From Thermoplasmata archaeon (GTDB taxonomy: Archaea > Thermoplasmatota > Thermoplasmata > Lutacidiplasmatales > UBA184), in NCBI GenBank assembly GCA_022749905.1, contig JAKIWU010000011.1:1-16850 (forward strand): a stretch of DNA of 16,850 nt, read 5' to 3'. Of this stretch, positions 6,733-13,833 are shown piece after piece. The notes under the pieces are model-generated. The model had not been told where the DNA came from. It was given only the letters and a program-made list of their open reading frames with translations, and made no database searches. The translations under genes were made by a program, and so were the position numbers. The first letter of the stretch is position 1. The number at the start of each line of letters is the position of its first letter.

Positions 6733-6790
6733 CGAATGCACCGGGCTCCGTCGAACGGCTCCCCGCCCGGGAGAGGCGGGAAGGCCATAT

Positions 6791-8212
6791 GTGGGGCGCG
6801 ACGGCTCCCCCAAGGTTCCAATGGGCCCTCCGGAGCGTCCCAGGGACGACGAGGCCCGCGCCCCTTCCATGCCTCGTGGGCGGTCGTGGCCCGTCCCCAA
6901 GCTGTCGCGCCTTGGACAGATTCTCCTCCTCGGCGTACTCGTCCGGGAAGCGTTCTCGTTCTGGACCGGCCATCCGTACGACTTCGAGGTCTGGATCCGG
7001 ACGGGGCACGCCGTGGCGATGGGGGAGAACCCGTACGCCTTCTGGCCCGCTGTGCCGGGCGTCACCATCGCGTTCGCCGGCGATCTTCTCCCGTCGGCCG
7101 CCTACCTTCCGTTCTGGCCTTTGACCTTGGGCGCGATCTACCGCGTCTGGGAGGCGATCGGAGGCGGGGATCCGTACGTCCTCTATTTCCTCATCAAACA
7201 GCCGGTCATTTGGGCGGACATCGCAACCGCCTGGCTGCTCCACCGGCTCGTCCTGCGTTGGACCGGAAACGCGGGCTCCGCCCTCACCGTTGCAACGATC
7301 TGGGCGCTCTTCCCCTATGCGATCGTCATCTCGGCGATCTGGGGCCAGCTCGATGCGATCGCGGTCGTCATCCTTCTCGCCACGTTCCTCGCGAGGGGAC
7401 CGGCCGAGAGGAGCCTCCTCTGGGGTCTCGGCGTGTTCGTCAAGTGGATCACGGCCATTTTCTTTCCCCTCGAGCTCTTCCGGGAGCGCGGCATCCGTCG
7501 CCTCTGGGCCTTCCTCGTCGTCGGCGTACCTCTGGCCCTCACGGGCCTCGCCTTCTGGGCCTTCGGTTGGTCGACCGTGGGGTTCACCGCGGGGTCGATC
7601 TACGAGACCCACGGAGGTGGGTTCGGAATGAACTACGCCTACCTCCTCTCGATCGATCCGCTGGCCGGGATGCTGGCGCGATCCCCCGATCTCCTCACCG
7701 TGCTCCCCTACGCGTGGGTTCCCGCTGTCTTCCTCGCGGGATGGCAGGGCGCACGATGGCTCCGCGCCGGTGGCCCCGCCGCGGAGCTTCGTGCGGTGAT
7801 GCTGGTCGTGAATGTGTTCCTCCTCTTTCGCTGGGGGCTCTACGAGCAATACTGGCTCTACCTGTTCGCGCTGCTCATCCTCGACCTCGTCGCGTTCCAC
7901 CCGGCGCGTCGCACCTTCCTCCTCTTCCTCCTCTCCCTCGCCTCGTTCGATCTTCTGGTGGACAACGACCTCGGGATTCGCTTCCTGAGCCCGGTCAGCC
8001 CGGCGGTCTGGCCGTATGTGGTCGCCCTCGACCAGAACCCGATCTGGGGGAAGTTCCGGTACTACGCGTTGATCGTCATCGCGATCCTCGTCACCGTCAG
8101 CCTGGCCCAACTCATCTACGCGTTGCTGAAGGACCAGGAGCACCCTCGTCCGTGGCTCTTCTTCTGGAGCGACGCACCCCGGGCACCGCCGGTACCGGCG
8201 AGCGGGCCGTGA
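6791..8212 (+). CDS. Polytopic GT-C-like glycosyltransferase (mannosyltransferase type)
   Basis: 473 residues from the GTG at 6791, preceded by a GGGAAGG Shine-Dalgarno; ATGs at 6821 and 6869 are possible starts, since the first 35 residues are Pro/Arg-rich. About nine to ten hydrophobic helices follow. The first loop carries YDFEVWIRTGHAVAMGENPY, the acidic D..E and N-P-Y pattern of polyprenyl-phosphate-sugar dependent GT-C enzymes (GT87-like). Further motifs are FPYAIVISAIWGQLDAIAVV and a cytosolic KWITAIFFPLELFRERG. Such enzymes add sugars outside the membrane from dolichol-phosphate donors. The stop overlaps the GT4 gene by 4 nt (GTGA), so the two are coupled and may work on one glycan or glycolipid. 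Donor and acceptor are not shown. Confidence 0.75.
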   Translation: MGRDGSPKVPMGPPERPRDDEARAPSMPRGRSWPVPKLSRLGQILLLGVLVREAFSFWTGHPYDFEVWIRTGHAVAMGENPYAFWPAVPGVTIAFAGDLLPSAAYLPFWPLTLGAIYRVWEAIGGGDPYVLYFLIKQPVIWADIATAWLLHRLVLRWTGNAGSALTVATIWALFPYAIVISAIWGQLDAIAVVILLATFLARGPAERSLLWGLGVFVKWITAIFFPLELFRERGIRRLWAFLVVGVPLALTGLAFWAFGWSTVGFTAGSIYETHGGGFGMNYAYLLSIDPLAGMLARSPDLLTVLPYAWVPAVFLAGWQGARWLRAGGPAAELRAVMLVVNVFLLFRWGLYEQYWLYLFALLILDLVAFHPARRTFLLFLLSLASFDLLVDNDLGIRFLSPVSPAVWPYVVALDQNPIWGKFRYYALIVIAILVTVSLAQLIYALLKDQEHPRPWLFFWSDAPRAPPVPASGP

Positions 8213-9357
8213 CGGTCCGGGTCGTCGAGCTCACCCAGCGCTTCCCTCCCGCGCGAGGGGGTGTCGAACAGCACGTCGATCACCTCGCGCGCGAACTCGT
8301 TCGCGCCGGCATCGAGGTGCAGGTCGTCACCACCGATCTCGCCCGGGATCGGCCCTTCGGGAGAGTCCGTGGCGTCGGGAACCACGGCGAGTTCCCTGTG
8401 CGACGCCATCGCGCGATGCCCCTGATGCCCGCACCCCACGGGCTCGGGATCCTCGCCCCGGGGATGCTCTTCTCGGCCCTGGAGAAGGGTCCGGATGTCC
8501 TGCACGCCCACGCCTTCGGCTACTTCCCGACGTGGTCGGGGGCGCTCGCACGGCGGCTCCGACCGGTGAAGCTCGTGATCACCCCCCACATGGATGCGGG
8601 CCGAGGCAGCGCCATCTCACGGACGTACGCGCGTCTCGTCGCGCGCGCGACCCTTCGACCCGCGGACCGAGTGATCGCGCAGACTCCGAGCGAGCGCGAC
8701 CTTCTCCAACGATGCGGAGTCGATCCCACCCGGATCGAGGTGATCCCCACGGCGATCGACCTCGAGGAGTTCGCGTCCCTACCGGCCCGCCCTCCCGTCG
8801 CGCCTCGACCGGTTCTGCTGTTCGTCGGCCGAATCTATCTCGCCCAGAAGGGGCTCGACCTTCTCCTGCGCGCGACCGCGCGCCTCGAGGAACCGGTGCC
8901 CGACCTCCGACTGGTAGGTGAGGACTGGGGCGACATGGAGCGTCTCCGGCGACTCGCCCACGATCTCGGGCTCTCCGACCGCCTAACCCTGACCGGTCCC
9001 CTCTCCCGGTCCGAGGTCCTCCGCGAGTACGCGCGTGCGGATGCCTTCGTGCTGCCGTCCCGGTTCGACTCGTTTCCCGTGGTTCTCCTGGAAGCGATGG
9101 CGGCGCACCTCCCGATCGTCGCGACACGGGTCGGGGGCGTGCCGGACGTGGTTCGCGACGGGGAGAACGGATGGCTCGTGCCGCCCAACGATGTGGGAGC
9201 CCTCGCGGAGGCCCTACGACGCGTGCTCCGCGATGCTACCCTCCGCAGGACGATGGGCGCTGAGGCTCGCAGCTTGGTCGATGCGTACTCCTGGGCCCGG
9301 ATCGGGCCCCGGTACGCGTCTCTCTTCCGAGACCTATCGAACGGCGGACGCGCCTGA
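8209..9357 (+). CDS. GT4-family glycosyltransferase
   Basis: 382 residues from the GTG at 8209, which overlaps the preceding TGA (GTGA); the much longer open frame upstream is antisense/shadow sequence over the GT-C gene. The N-terminal Rossmann domain has the GT4 start QRFPPARGGVEQHVDHLA and VLHAHAFGYFPTWSG. The C-terminal domain has LLFVGRIYLAQKGLDLLLRA, then EYARADAFVLPSRFDSFPVVLLEAMA and ATRVGGVPDVV. The E-x7-E catalytic-site motif is present as D-x7-E (DSFPVVLLE), a conservative change. GT4 enzymes are retaining transferases using nucleotide sugars on the cytosolic side. It probably supplies an early step on the same glycan as the coupled GT-C enzyme (inference). Confidence 0.9.
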   Translation: MTVRVVELTQRFPPARGGVEQHVDHLARELVRAGIEVQVVTTDLARDRPFGRVRGVGNHGEFPVRRHRAMPLMPAPHGLGILAPGMLFSALEKGPDVLHAHAFGYFPTWSGALARRLRPVKLVITPHMDAGRGSAISRTYARLVARATLRPADRVIAQTPSERDLLQRCGVDPTRIEVIPTAIDLEEFASLPARPPVAPRPVLLFVGRIYLAQKGLDLLLRATARLEEPVPDLRLVGEDWGDMERLRRLAHDLGLSDRLTLTGPLSRSEVLREYARADAFVLPSRFDSFPVVLLEAMAAHLPIVATRVGGVPDVVRDGENGWLVPPNDVGALAEALRRVLRDATLRRTMGAEARSLVDAYSWARIGPRYASLFRDLSNGGRA

Positions 9358-9455
9358 ACCCTTCGCTCCCGGGAGGCCGGGATCCGGCCTACGATCCGCC
9401 GCAAGTCTTCCGCGCGCGTCGAGCGCTCCTGGCCCTAGGCGCTAGCATGGCGGTC
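9358..9455. other. Convergent intergenic spacer with imperfect hairpin
   Basis: Spacer between the GT4 stop and the blue-copper stop. An imperfect inverted repeat (AGCGC ... GCGCT, about 9421-9445) could act as a bidirectional hairpin, but no T-run follows it on either strand, so a terminator role is weakly supported. Confidence 0.25.
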
Positions 9456-10166
9456 TCACGTTGGAGGCTGGGTGGGAGGCGCAGGAGGGACGCGACGCCG
9501 CATCTTCACCACGGCCAGGATCCCGACCGCGAGCCCGAGGGCGATCGCGCCCGCGATGGTGACATCGAGCGTTGTGATCGGGGTGACGACGTTCGCGGGC
9601 GCCGCCACGCCCGAGAGCAGCTCGCCGTGCATGCCTTGTCGGAAGTGGCCGTTCTCGAGACACACGAACTCGTACGATCCCTTCGGTGGGGCCGTGAAGT
9701 TCGCGTACGATTTCTTGCCGGGCACCGACCCGAGGCTCAGATTGACGAGGGGAGGATGGGCATGGAAGAAGGCGGAGAGGTCCGCGGAGGTGTTGCTCGA
9801 CGTGAACGTGAAGTTCGCGAGCGGCGAGAGGGTGAAGGTGTGGTTGAAATCCGCGAGTTGCGTGATCGTGAGGCGGACCAGATCGCCCGGCGTGACCGCA
9901 ACCTGCGACGGGGTGAACAACGTCTGCTCGGTCGCGCTGACGTTGACGTAGTCGATCGTGGTGAGGATTTGGACCCCCTGCACCGGGACGACAGCCGATC
10001 CAACCCCCGGTCCTTGCACGAGCAATCCGGCGATCAGGAAGGCGGTCAGGAAGATCGGTGTCCGAAGGAGTCTGCCTTTCGCGGGGCCCCCGAACCTCGA
10101 GCCATGTCGGAGGATGCCGCCGAGAGACGTCGGGCACCGCTCGGGCTCTGCAACGAGCTCGTACAC
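9456..10166 (-). CDS. Membrane-anchored blue copper protein (cupredoxin)
   Basis: 236 residues from the GTG at 10166. After a basic leader (1-34) comes a signal hydrophobic core (LRTPIFLTAFLIAGLLV), then a cupredoxin domain at about 70-190: FTPSQVAVTPGDLVRLTI is the usual first strand pair, FNHTF supplies His109, and FVCLENGHFRQGM supplies Cys169, His174 and Met179 in C-x4-H-x4-M spacing. All four type 1 copper ligands are therefore present. A transmembrane helix (about 203-222) followed by KMRRR and a Pro tail anchors it with the copper domain outside. It carries many sequons (NVS, NHT, NFT, NTS, NLS). The role is probably outer-face electron transfer, but the partner is unknown. The upstream repeat copy 2 suggests shared regulation with the secreted protein at 3274-4257. 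Confidence 0.85.
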   Translation of the reverse strand: MYELVAEPERCPTSLGGILRHGSRFGGPAKGRLLRTPIFLTAFLIAGLLVQGPGVGSAVVPVQGVQILTTIDYVNVSATEQTLFTPSQVAVTPGDLVRLTITQLADFNHTFTLSPLANFTFTSSNTSADLSAFFHAHPPLVNLSLGSVPGKKSYANFTAPPKGSYEFVCLENGHFRQGMHGELLSGVAAPANVVTPITTLDVTIAGAIALGLAVGILAVVKMRRRVPPAPPTQPPT

Positions 10167-10173
10167 GGCGGCG

Positions 10174-10234
10174 GATGCCGCACGGGGGTCACGTGCCTAT
10201 TGGTCCAACAGCGGAATCCGTTGGTTCAAAGCCG
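10174..10234 (-). promoter_or_regulatory. Copy 2 of the 60-bp promoter/operator-like repeat
   Basis: On the plus strand it contains TTGGTCCAA (10200-10208), CGGAATCCG (10212-10220) and TTGGTTCAA (10221-10229); the boxes keep the 21-bp spacing of copy 1. The second box has one change that breaks its symmetry. The core is 10183-10234, the GATGCC edge is 10174-10179, and the GTG at 10166 is 8 nt beyond it, as in copy 1. The two downstream proteins are unrelated, so common descent of the genes does not explain it. Confidence 0.7.
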
Positions 10235-10294
10235 CGTCGCGGGCGCCGGACAGCCACCGCGTCGGCGCCTCCGACCCGCACGATCCCCGAAGCG

Positions 10295-10307
10295 CGATCC
10301 GGGATCG
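10295..10307 (-). terminator. Small palindrome after the Usp stop
   Basis: CGATCC-G-GGATCG is a 13-nt odd palindrome that starts 3 nt after the Usp stop codon on the minus strand. It could form a short hairpin (5 bp, 3-nt loop). There is no T-run, so the terminator assignment is weak. Confidence 0.2.
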
Positions 10308-10310
10308 ACG

Positions 10311-10766
10311 TTACGCGATGGGCCGGTCGACGAGCACGGGGCAGGGCGCGTGATGGACAAGGGATTCCGAGACGCTGCCGAGGAAGAGCCGCTTCGTTGC
10401 CGACAAGCCTCTCGAACCAACGACCAGGAGCTCCGGTCGGTGGTGCGCAAGATAGTCGAGGAGCTCGTCGACGACGAGGCCCTCGCGGAGCTCGGTCACG
10501 ACGCTCCCGATCCCCTCCCCGAGGGCCCTCGCCTGGAGTTTCTCGAGCATCGTACGACACGCGCGGACCTCCTCATCGTCGTCGTCGGCGACCATTTGCG
10601 GCGCCAGCTGGGGAGCCCCGAACGCCGCCGGGTGGAACGGGACCACCGAGATGATCGTGAGGCTCGCTCCGAAGGCCTTCGCAAGGCCGAGCGCGTGGGC
10701 GAAGGCACGGTCCGCGTGGGGAGAGCCGTCGACCGCGACCGTGATCGAAGCGAACGGACCGGTCAA
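10311..10766 (-). CDS. Universal stress protein (UspA family)
   Basis: 151 residues from ATG, the usual single-domain length. It starts with the typical strand ITVAVDGSPHADRAFAHALGLA, and near the end has VGSRGLSATKRLFLGSVSESLVHHAPCPVLVD. The G-x2-G-x9-G-S ATP-binding pattern is present (G-S-R-G ... L-G-S), so it is likely the ATP-binding type. Family members are cytosolic, often dimeric, with roles in stress that differ by species. It lies 37 nt after rps27ae on the same strand, so it may be read from the ribosomal-protein operon or have a promoter of its own in that short gap. Confidence 0.9.
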   Translation of the reverse strand: MTGPFASITVAVDGSPHADRAFAHALGLAKAFGASLTIISVVPFHPAAFGAPQLAPQMVADDDDEEVRACRTMLEKLQARALGEGIGSVVTELREGLVVDELLDYLAHHRPELLVVGSRGLSATKRLFLGSVSESLVHHAPCPVLVDRPIA

Positions 10767-10803
10767 GCTTCCTCGTTCGTCGGAACCGATCCGAGAGCCT
10801 CGC

Positions 10804-11010
10804 TCAAGTCGCGGCCTTGGTCGGGCGAGCCTTCATAGGGGGACTGGGGGCGCCCGCGGTCTTCGCTTCGGAGTAGCCACAGTGCCCGCACGAGCGACGG
10901 TCTGCGTGCTCGGCGAGGAAGGTTCCGGGACCGCACTTGGGGCAGGTCTTGTGCGTCCGGGTCAGGGTCTCGCCGGACTCCGTGTAGAATCCTACGCGTG
11001 CCTTCGCCAC
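10804..11010 (-). CDS. rps27ae: 30S ribosomal protein S27ae
   Basis: 68 residues from a GTG start. The zinc ribbon is clear: CPKCGPGTFLAEHADRRSCGHCGYSE, with two C-x2-C pairs. The S27ae start (AKARVGFYTESGETLTRTHKTC) fits the family. The Shine-Dalgarno AAGGAG lies within the last codons of rps24e, about 11 nt upstream. The C terminus has an extra Ala/Pro/Lys-rich tail of about 20 residues beyond the ribbon. Confidence 0.9.
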   Translation of the reverse strand: MAKARVGFYTESGETLTRTHKTCPKCGPGTFLAEHADRRSCGHCGYSEAKTAGAPSPPMKARPTKAAT

Positions 11011-11019
11011 GAGGCTCGC

Positions 11020-11403
11020 TCACTCCTTGTTCGCGGGAGCTGGGGGAGGGGTTGCGGCAGGTGCCGCGGCAGGCGGCGCCGCTGGCGCGGGGGCCTCGGT
11101 AGCCGGTTGGGCCGCCTTCTTCTCCCGGAGACCGTTCCGCACGAGGATGTGCTCGCGCGCGGTCACGTCGAGAGCTTCCTTGGTATCGTAGCCGATCGCG
11201 AACCCTTCCGACTTCGCCATCCCGTAGCGCGCGTGCATCCACTCGAGGATGAGCCGGTCCTTCGGCACTCGGACCATCTTCGAAAGTTCCTGGCGAACGT
11301 CGTTGCGGTTCGGCGTCGCGGCGGCGGCGTGGGCGACCTCGAACCGGTACTCGGTCCGGTGCAGGAGTGGGTTCTTCCGCTCCTCGAGGATGCTAAGCTC
11401 CAA
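11020..11403 (-). CDS. rps24e: 30S ribosomal protein S24e
   Basis: 127 residues. The start MELSILEERKNPLLHRTEYRFEV is the typical S24e N terminus, so the TTG at 11403 is used despite being a rare codon; GAGG lies about 10 nt upstream. The LSKMVRVPKDRLILEWMHARYGM and AIGYDTKEA segments are further family marks. The last 30 residues are an Ala/Pro tail. It overlaps the end of the dephospho-CoA kinase gene by 11 nt, showing a tightly packed operon. Confidence 0.92.
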   Translation of the reverse strand: MELSILEERKNPLLHRTEYRFEVAHAAAATPNRNDVRQELSKMVRVPKDRLILEWMHARYGMAKSEGFAIGYDTKEALDVTAREHILVRNGLREKKAAQPATEAPAPAAPPAAAPAATPPPAPANKE

Positions 11404-11950
11404 GGTCGATCTTCCTCAGTTCCATCTGCGCGATGAGCCCCCGCACGTGCTCCTTGCTGAGAGCGTCCACCGCCACGAAGGAGACGCCCGAACCCGGAAT
11501 TCCGTATATAACAGTGGCCCCGACGGGGAGCGATTCGACGAGCGCGAGGGCAGCGAGATCCTCTTCGCCATCGACCTCGAGCAGTCCTCCGCCCTCCAGA
11601 AGGAACTCCTTCACGGCGCGTCGCAGGCGTTCCGTGAGCATGCCCGCGGGGTTCACGACCCGACGCCGGCCGCGCGCGGAGAGCGCGGCGTACGAGCTCG
11701 CCTCGACCGTTCCCGTCCGACCGGTCTTGAAATCCACGACCCCCACGATCGGGAGATTGCCCGTCGCGATCGCAACGCGCGTTACCTCATCACCGCAGGA
11801 GGCGAACGGGCCGAGGTGCTGGATCCGTTTCTCCGCCGGTCTCCCCGCGTAGACCGGTCCGTACTGCTCGGCCAGGACCGGGCGCAGGGAATCGGGGACG
11901 ACCCAGACCCGCTCCTCACTTGACGCGGAGCGCGTACCGGCCGCTCGCAT
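11393..11950 (-). CDS. GTP-dependent dephospho-CoA kinase (DUF359)
   Basis: 185 residues. This family phosphorylates dephospho-CoA to CoA with GTP, the final step of archaeal CoA synthesis, and is unrelated to bacterial CoaE. Family marks are YGPVYAG near the start, the GDEVTRVAIATGNLPIVGVVDFKT segment, VNPAGMLTERLRRAVKEFL and VDGEEDLAALALVESLPVGATVIYG, in which the acidic GEED and the D-x-K-T stretch are likely catalytic. No ATG, GTG or TTG lies closer to the conserved part, so the ATG at 11950 is kept, with a 35-nt overlap with spt4 and GGGGAT upstream of it. The spt4-dpck-rps24e order is the classic euryarchaeal one. Confidence 0.9.
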   Translation of the reverse strand: MRAAGTRSASSEERVWVVPDSLRPVLAEQYGPVYAGRPAEKRIQHLGPFASCGDEVTRVAIATGNLPIVGVVDFKTGRTGTVEASSYAALSARGRRRVVNPAGMLTERLRRAVKEFLLEGGGLLEVDGEEDLAALALVESLPVGATVIYGIPGSGVSFVAVDALSKEHVRGLIAQMELRKIDLGA

Positions 11951-12101
11951 GGATCCCCATCTTTCGGGCGATCTCGGACTTCTCGGGGTCGATCACCACG
12001 AGGTATCCCTGCCACTCCCGCGAGACCTCGCCGGAGCATCGGGGACACTTGTTCTGATCGGTGATCGTGTTGCAGTTGCGGCAGGCCTTGAGGCTGATCA
12101 T
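11916..12101 (-). CDS. spt4: Transcription elongation factor Spt4 (RpoE2, RNA polymerase subunit E'')
   Basis: 61 residues from the ATG at 12101; the open frame extends upstream over rpoE1 and is not real there. The zinc ribbon is CRNC ... CPRC, followed by SREWQGYLVVIDPEKSEIARKMGI, typical of Spt4. Spt4 pairs with Spt5 and holds RNA polymerase in a processive state. Its ATG overlaps the rpo7 stop as ATGA, the usual coupling in this operon. Confidence 0.95.
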   Translation of the reverse strand: MISLKACRNCNTITDQNKCPRCSGEVSREWQGYLVVIDPEKSEIARKMGIHASGRYALRVK

Positions 12102-12736
12102 GCCGGCTTCACCGCCGCTGGGGCCGCTGGGGCCGTCGGGCGCAGGATGGTCTTCCCGCTCGAGAGCTTGCGCGTCGGCTTCGGCTCGGTCTTCTTGTGA
12201 GCGTCGACGATCCACTCGAACCGGCCGAGCCCGGGCTGGCGCATGGTGAGGCCAATCCGGCTGTCCCGCGGGGCGATCTCGGAGAGGGAAAGCGAGACGA
12301 CGCGGGCCCGGACCTTGTACCCGACCTTGAGGTCGCGCTTCGTCTCCACCCCGACGAGGCGCTGGTTGTGCTCGTCGATGTTCACGCGGTCGTCCATGAT
12401 CTGCGAGACATGCAGGAGACCGTCCAGCGGCCCGAACCGGACGAACGCTCCGAACTTCCGGATCTCGACGACGGCGCCCTCGACGACCTCCTGGATCTCG
12501 GGGCGGAACATGAGGGCCTGGTACTCGACCTCCTGGTAGACACCGCCGTCCCCATGGATGATGTGGCCCTCCCCGATGGGGGTGACCTCCTGGATCATCA
12601 CGGTGAGGTTCTGGCCATCGACGAGCTTCCCCTCGAACTGCTGCTGGGCGAGCTCGGTGAGCACCGTTTCAATCTTAGGGCCGAGACGTCCCGGTGGGAT
12701 CCGGACTACGTCCTTCCGGTGATCGAGAAAATACAC
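12098..12736 (-). CDS. rpoE1: DNA-directed RNA polymerase subunit Rpo7 (RpoE1/E')
   Basis: 212 residues from a GTG start. The N-terminal tip domain (about 1-80) reads YFLDHRKDVVRIPPGRLG, with GEGHIIHGDGGVYQEVEYQALMF as a conserved stretch. The S1/OB domain (about 82-170) contains VVEIRKFGAFVRFGPLDGLLHVSQI. With Rpo4 it forms the stalk of archaeal RNA polymerase. The last 35 residues form a basic, Pro/Ala-rich tail beyond the usual end. A TATA-like box at 12761-12770 lies about 29 nt before the GTG, so the gene heads the operon with a very short leader. Confidence 0.95.
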   Translation of the reverse strand: MYFLDHRKDVVRIPPGRLGPKIETVLTELAQQQFEGKLVDGQNLTVMIQEVTPIGEGHIIHGDGGVYQEVEYQALMFRPEIQEVVEGAVVEIRKFGAFVRFGPLDGLLHVSQIMDDRVNIDEHNQRLVGVETKRDLKVGYKVRARVVSLSLSEIAPRDSRIGLTMRQPGLGRFEWIVDAHKKTEPKPTRKLSSGKTILRPTAPAAPAAVKPA

Positions 12737-12760
12737 GGTGCCGCGCGCGAGAAGGGTCCT

Positions 12761-12770
12761 CTATAAGATA
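12761..12770 (-). promoter_or_regulatory. TATA box of the rpo7-spt4-dpck-rps operon
   Basis: The minus strand reads TATCTTATAG, one of the few AT-rich stretches in the region. Its centre is about 29 nt before the GTG at 12736, so transcription would begin within a few nt of the start codon. Confidence 0.6.
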
Positions 12771-12838
12771 GTTGCGAAGCGGCTTTTCGGGCATCCATCG
12801 CGCGCCGCCGCCCCGAGGGCGAATGGAGGGATTGTGGA

Positions 12839-13450
12839 TTAGGCGCGGTCGTCCGACCCCTTCTCCACAAGGTGGCGAATGGTCCAGAGGCTGTTCGCGA
12901 TCGGGACCTCGATCCAGGGGCCTCGCTCCATGAGCTCCTTCCAGCGGTCGGGGCTCATCGCGTAGGCTGCGCGGCGTCCCCGCCGCCGGATCCAGCGCTT
13001 GGGGTAGGAGATCAGCGCTCTCCCGCCCGGGCGGAGGATCCTCCCAGCCTGATCCAATACGCCTTCCTTGTCCACAAGGCAGCATAGTACGAGCGACAGC
13101 AGAACCCGATCGAACGAACCGGAGGACAGCGCGTCGACGCTCGCGGCCGATGCGACGAGGGTGGACACGCGGGCATCGTTTCCGAGCCGGGCGCGTGCGA
13201 GGGCGAGATTGTCGGGATCGAGATCGACGAGCGCAAGCCTTCCCTGAGGGCCGATCCGTCGAAGGATCTCCGCGGCATGGAATCCCGCTCCCGCGCCGAG
13301 ATCCGCGACAGCATGCCCCGGTCGAACATCGAGCGGGTCGAGGTCCCGCGCCGGTCCTGCGATCCAGTAGCGAAGGGGAGAGACCAGGAAGCGAGGTCGG
13401 CACCTCCGATCTTCGAAGTACGGAACGGTCGCGAGTCGTTGTCCGTTCAT
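12839..13450 (-). CDS. SAM-dependent methyltransferase (UbiE/Methyltransf_11 type)
   Basis: 203 residues from the ATG at 13450; a TTG 9 nt further up is possible. Motif I is VADLGAGAGFHAAEIL, motif II is LALVDLDPDN, and post-motif FDRVLLSLVLCCLVDKEGVLDQAGRILRPGGRALISYPK is typical for the class. The RIGPQGRLALVD stretch resembles small-molecule or lipid methyltransferases rather than tRNA enzymes. The C-terminal SPDRWKELMERGPW would help fix the substrate, which is unknown. It follows tRNA-Gly by 56 nt on the same strand and no clear TATA box lies between them, so co-transcription with the tRNA is possible. Confidence 0.8.
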   Translation of the reverse strand: MNGQRLATVPYFEDRRCRPRFLVSPLRYWIAGPARDLDPLDVRPGHAVADLGAGAGFHAAEILRRIGPQGRLALVDLDPDNLALARARLGNDARVSTLVASAASVDALSSGSFDRVLLSLVLCCLVDKEGVLDQAGRILRPGGRALISYPKRWIRRRGRRAAYAMSPDRWKELMERGPWIEVPIANSLWTIRHLVEKGSDDRA

Positions 13451-13506
13451 CCGTTCCAACGGACGAGCGCACGGGAGCGCGAGGGAATCTCAGGGCTCCG
13501 AGGAAG

Positions 13507-13580
13507 TGCGGGCACCGGGATTTGAACCCGAGTTATAGGCTTGGCAAGCCTATGTGATAACCAGACTACACTATGCCCGC
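13507..13580 (-). tRNA. tRNA-Gly (anticodon GCC)
   Basis: The minus strand folds as a full cloverleaf: acceptor GCGGGCA pairs with TGCCCGC (7 bp), anticodon stem TAGGC/GCCTA with loop TTGCCAA (anticodon GCC), T stem TCGGG/CCCGG with loop TTCAAAT. The discriminator is A and CCA is not encoded, as is usual in archaea. No intron is seen. The T loop has A at positions 57 and 58, the sites methylated by archaeal TrmI, whose gene lies divergently 254 nt away. Confidence 0.97.
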
Positions 13581-13833
13581 GCTCGTTCACCACGAATGAG
13601 GTCCTTCCGCCGCATCGCGCACCGGTCCGCCCGAGCCCGATCGGCGGTCGGCGGGAACTCGCGCCCTCCATATTCGTCTTTCGCCGAGAGATTCCCCTCC
13701 GGAGCGGGCAGGTCACCGGAATGGGGGGACGCCACGATTCGCAGGAAGCAGCCTGTGATTCGCTGGAGCCGTTCCTCCGGGTGGGGCGCTTCCTCGAAGC
13801 CTCTGCGAGTCTCGAGCCCGCCGTAGCGCGCGC
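13581..13833. other. Spacer between tRNA-Gly and trmI
   Basis: No gene is supported in these 253 nt; the frames that cross it are Arg/Ser/Pro-rich and run through the tRNA. The only AT-rich point is CCATATTC near 13668-13675, which might be part of a divergent promoter but is too far from both starts for leaderless transcription. Confidence 0.4.

Noticed and set aside
6704..8143. 479-codon minus-strand frame rich in Glu/Asp/Arg
   Set aside because: Antisense of a polytopic membrane protein; the plus strand shows ordered hydrophobic helices and GT-C motifs.
6433..8208. Upstream extension of the GT4 frame
   Set aside because: Runs through the GT-C gene in another frame, with Arg/Pro/Gly-rich sequence; the GTGA overlap and family start fix the GT4 start at 8209.
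4265..10234. The repeated element as ends of a composite transposon
   Set aside because: The copies are direct repeats about 5.9 kb apart, no transposase lies between them, and both keep the same distance to a start codon, which fits regulation better.
9447..10838. 463-codon plus-strand frame
   Set aside because: Crosses the blue-copper gene, the repeat and the usp gene in antisense; Arg/Glu-rich without family marks.
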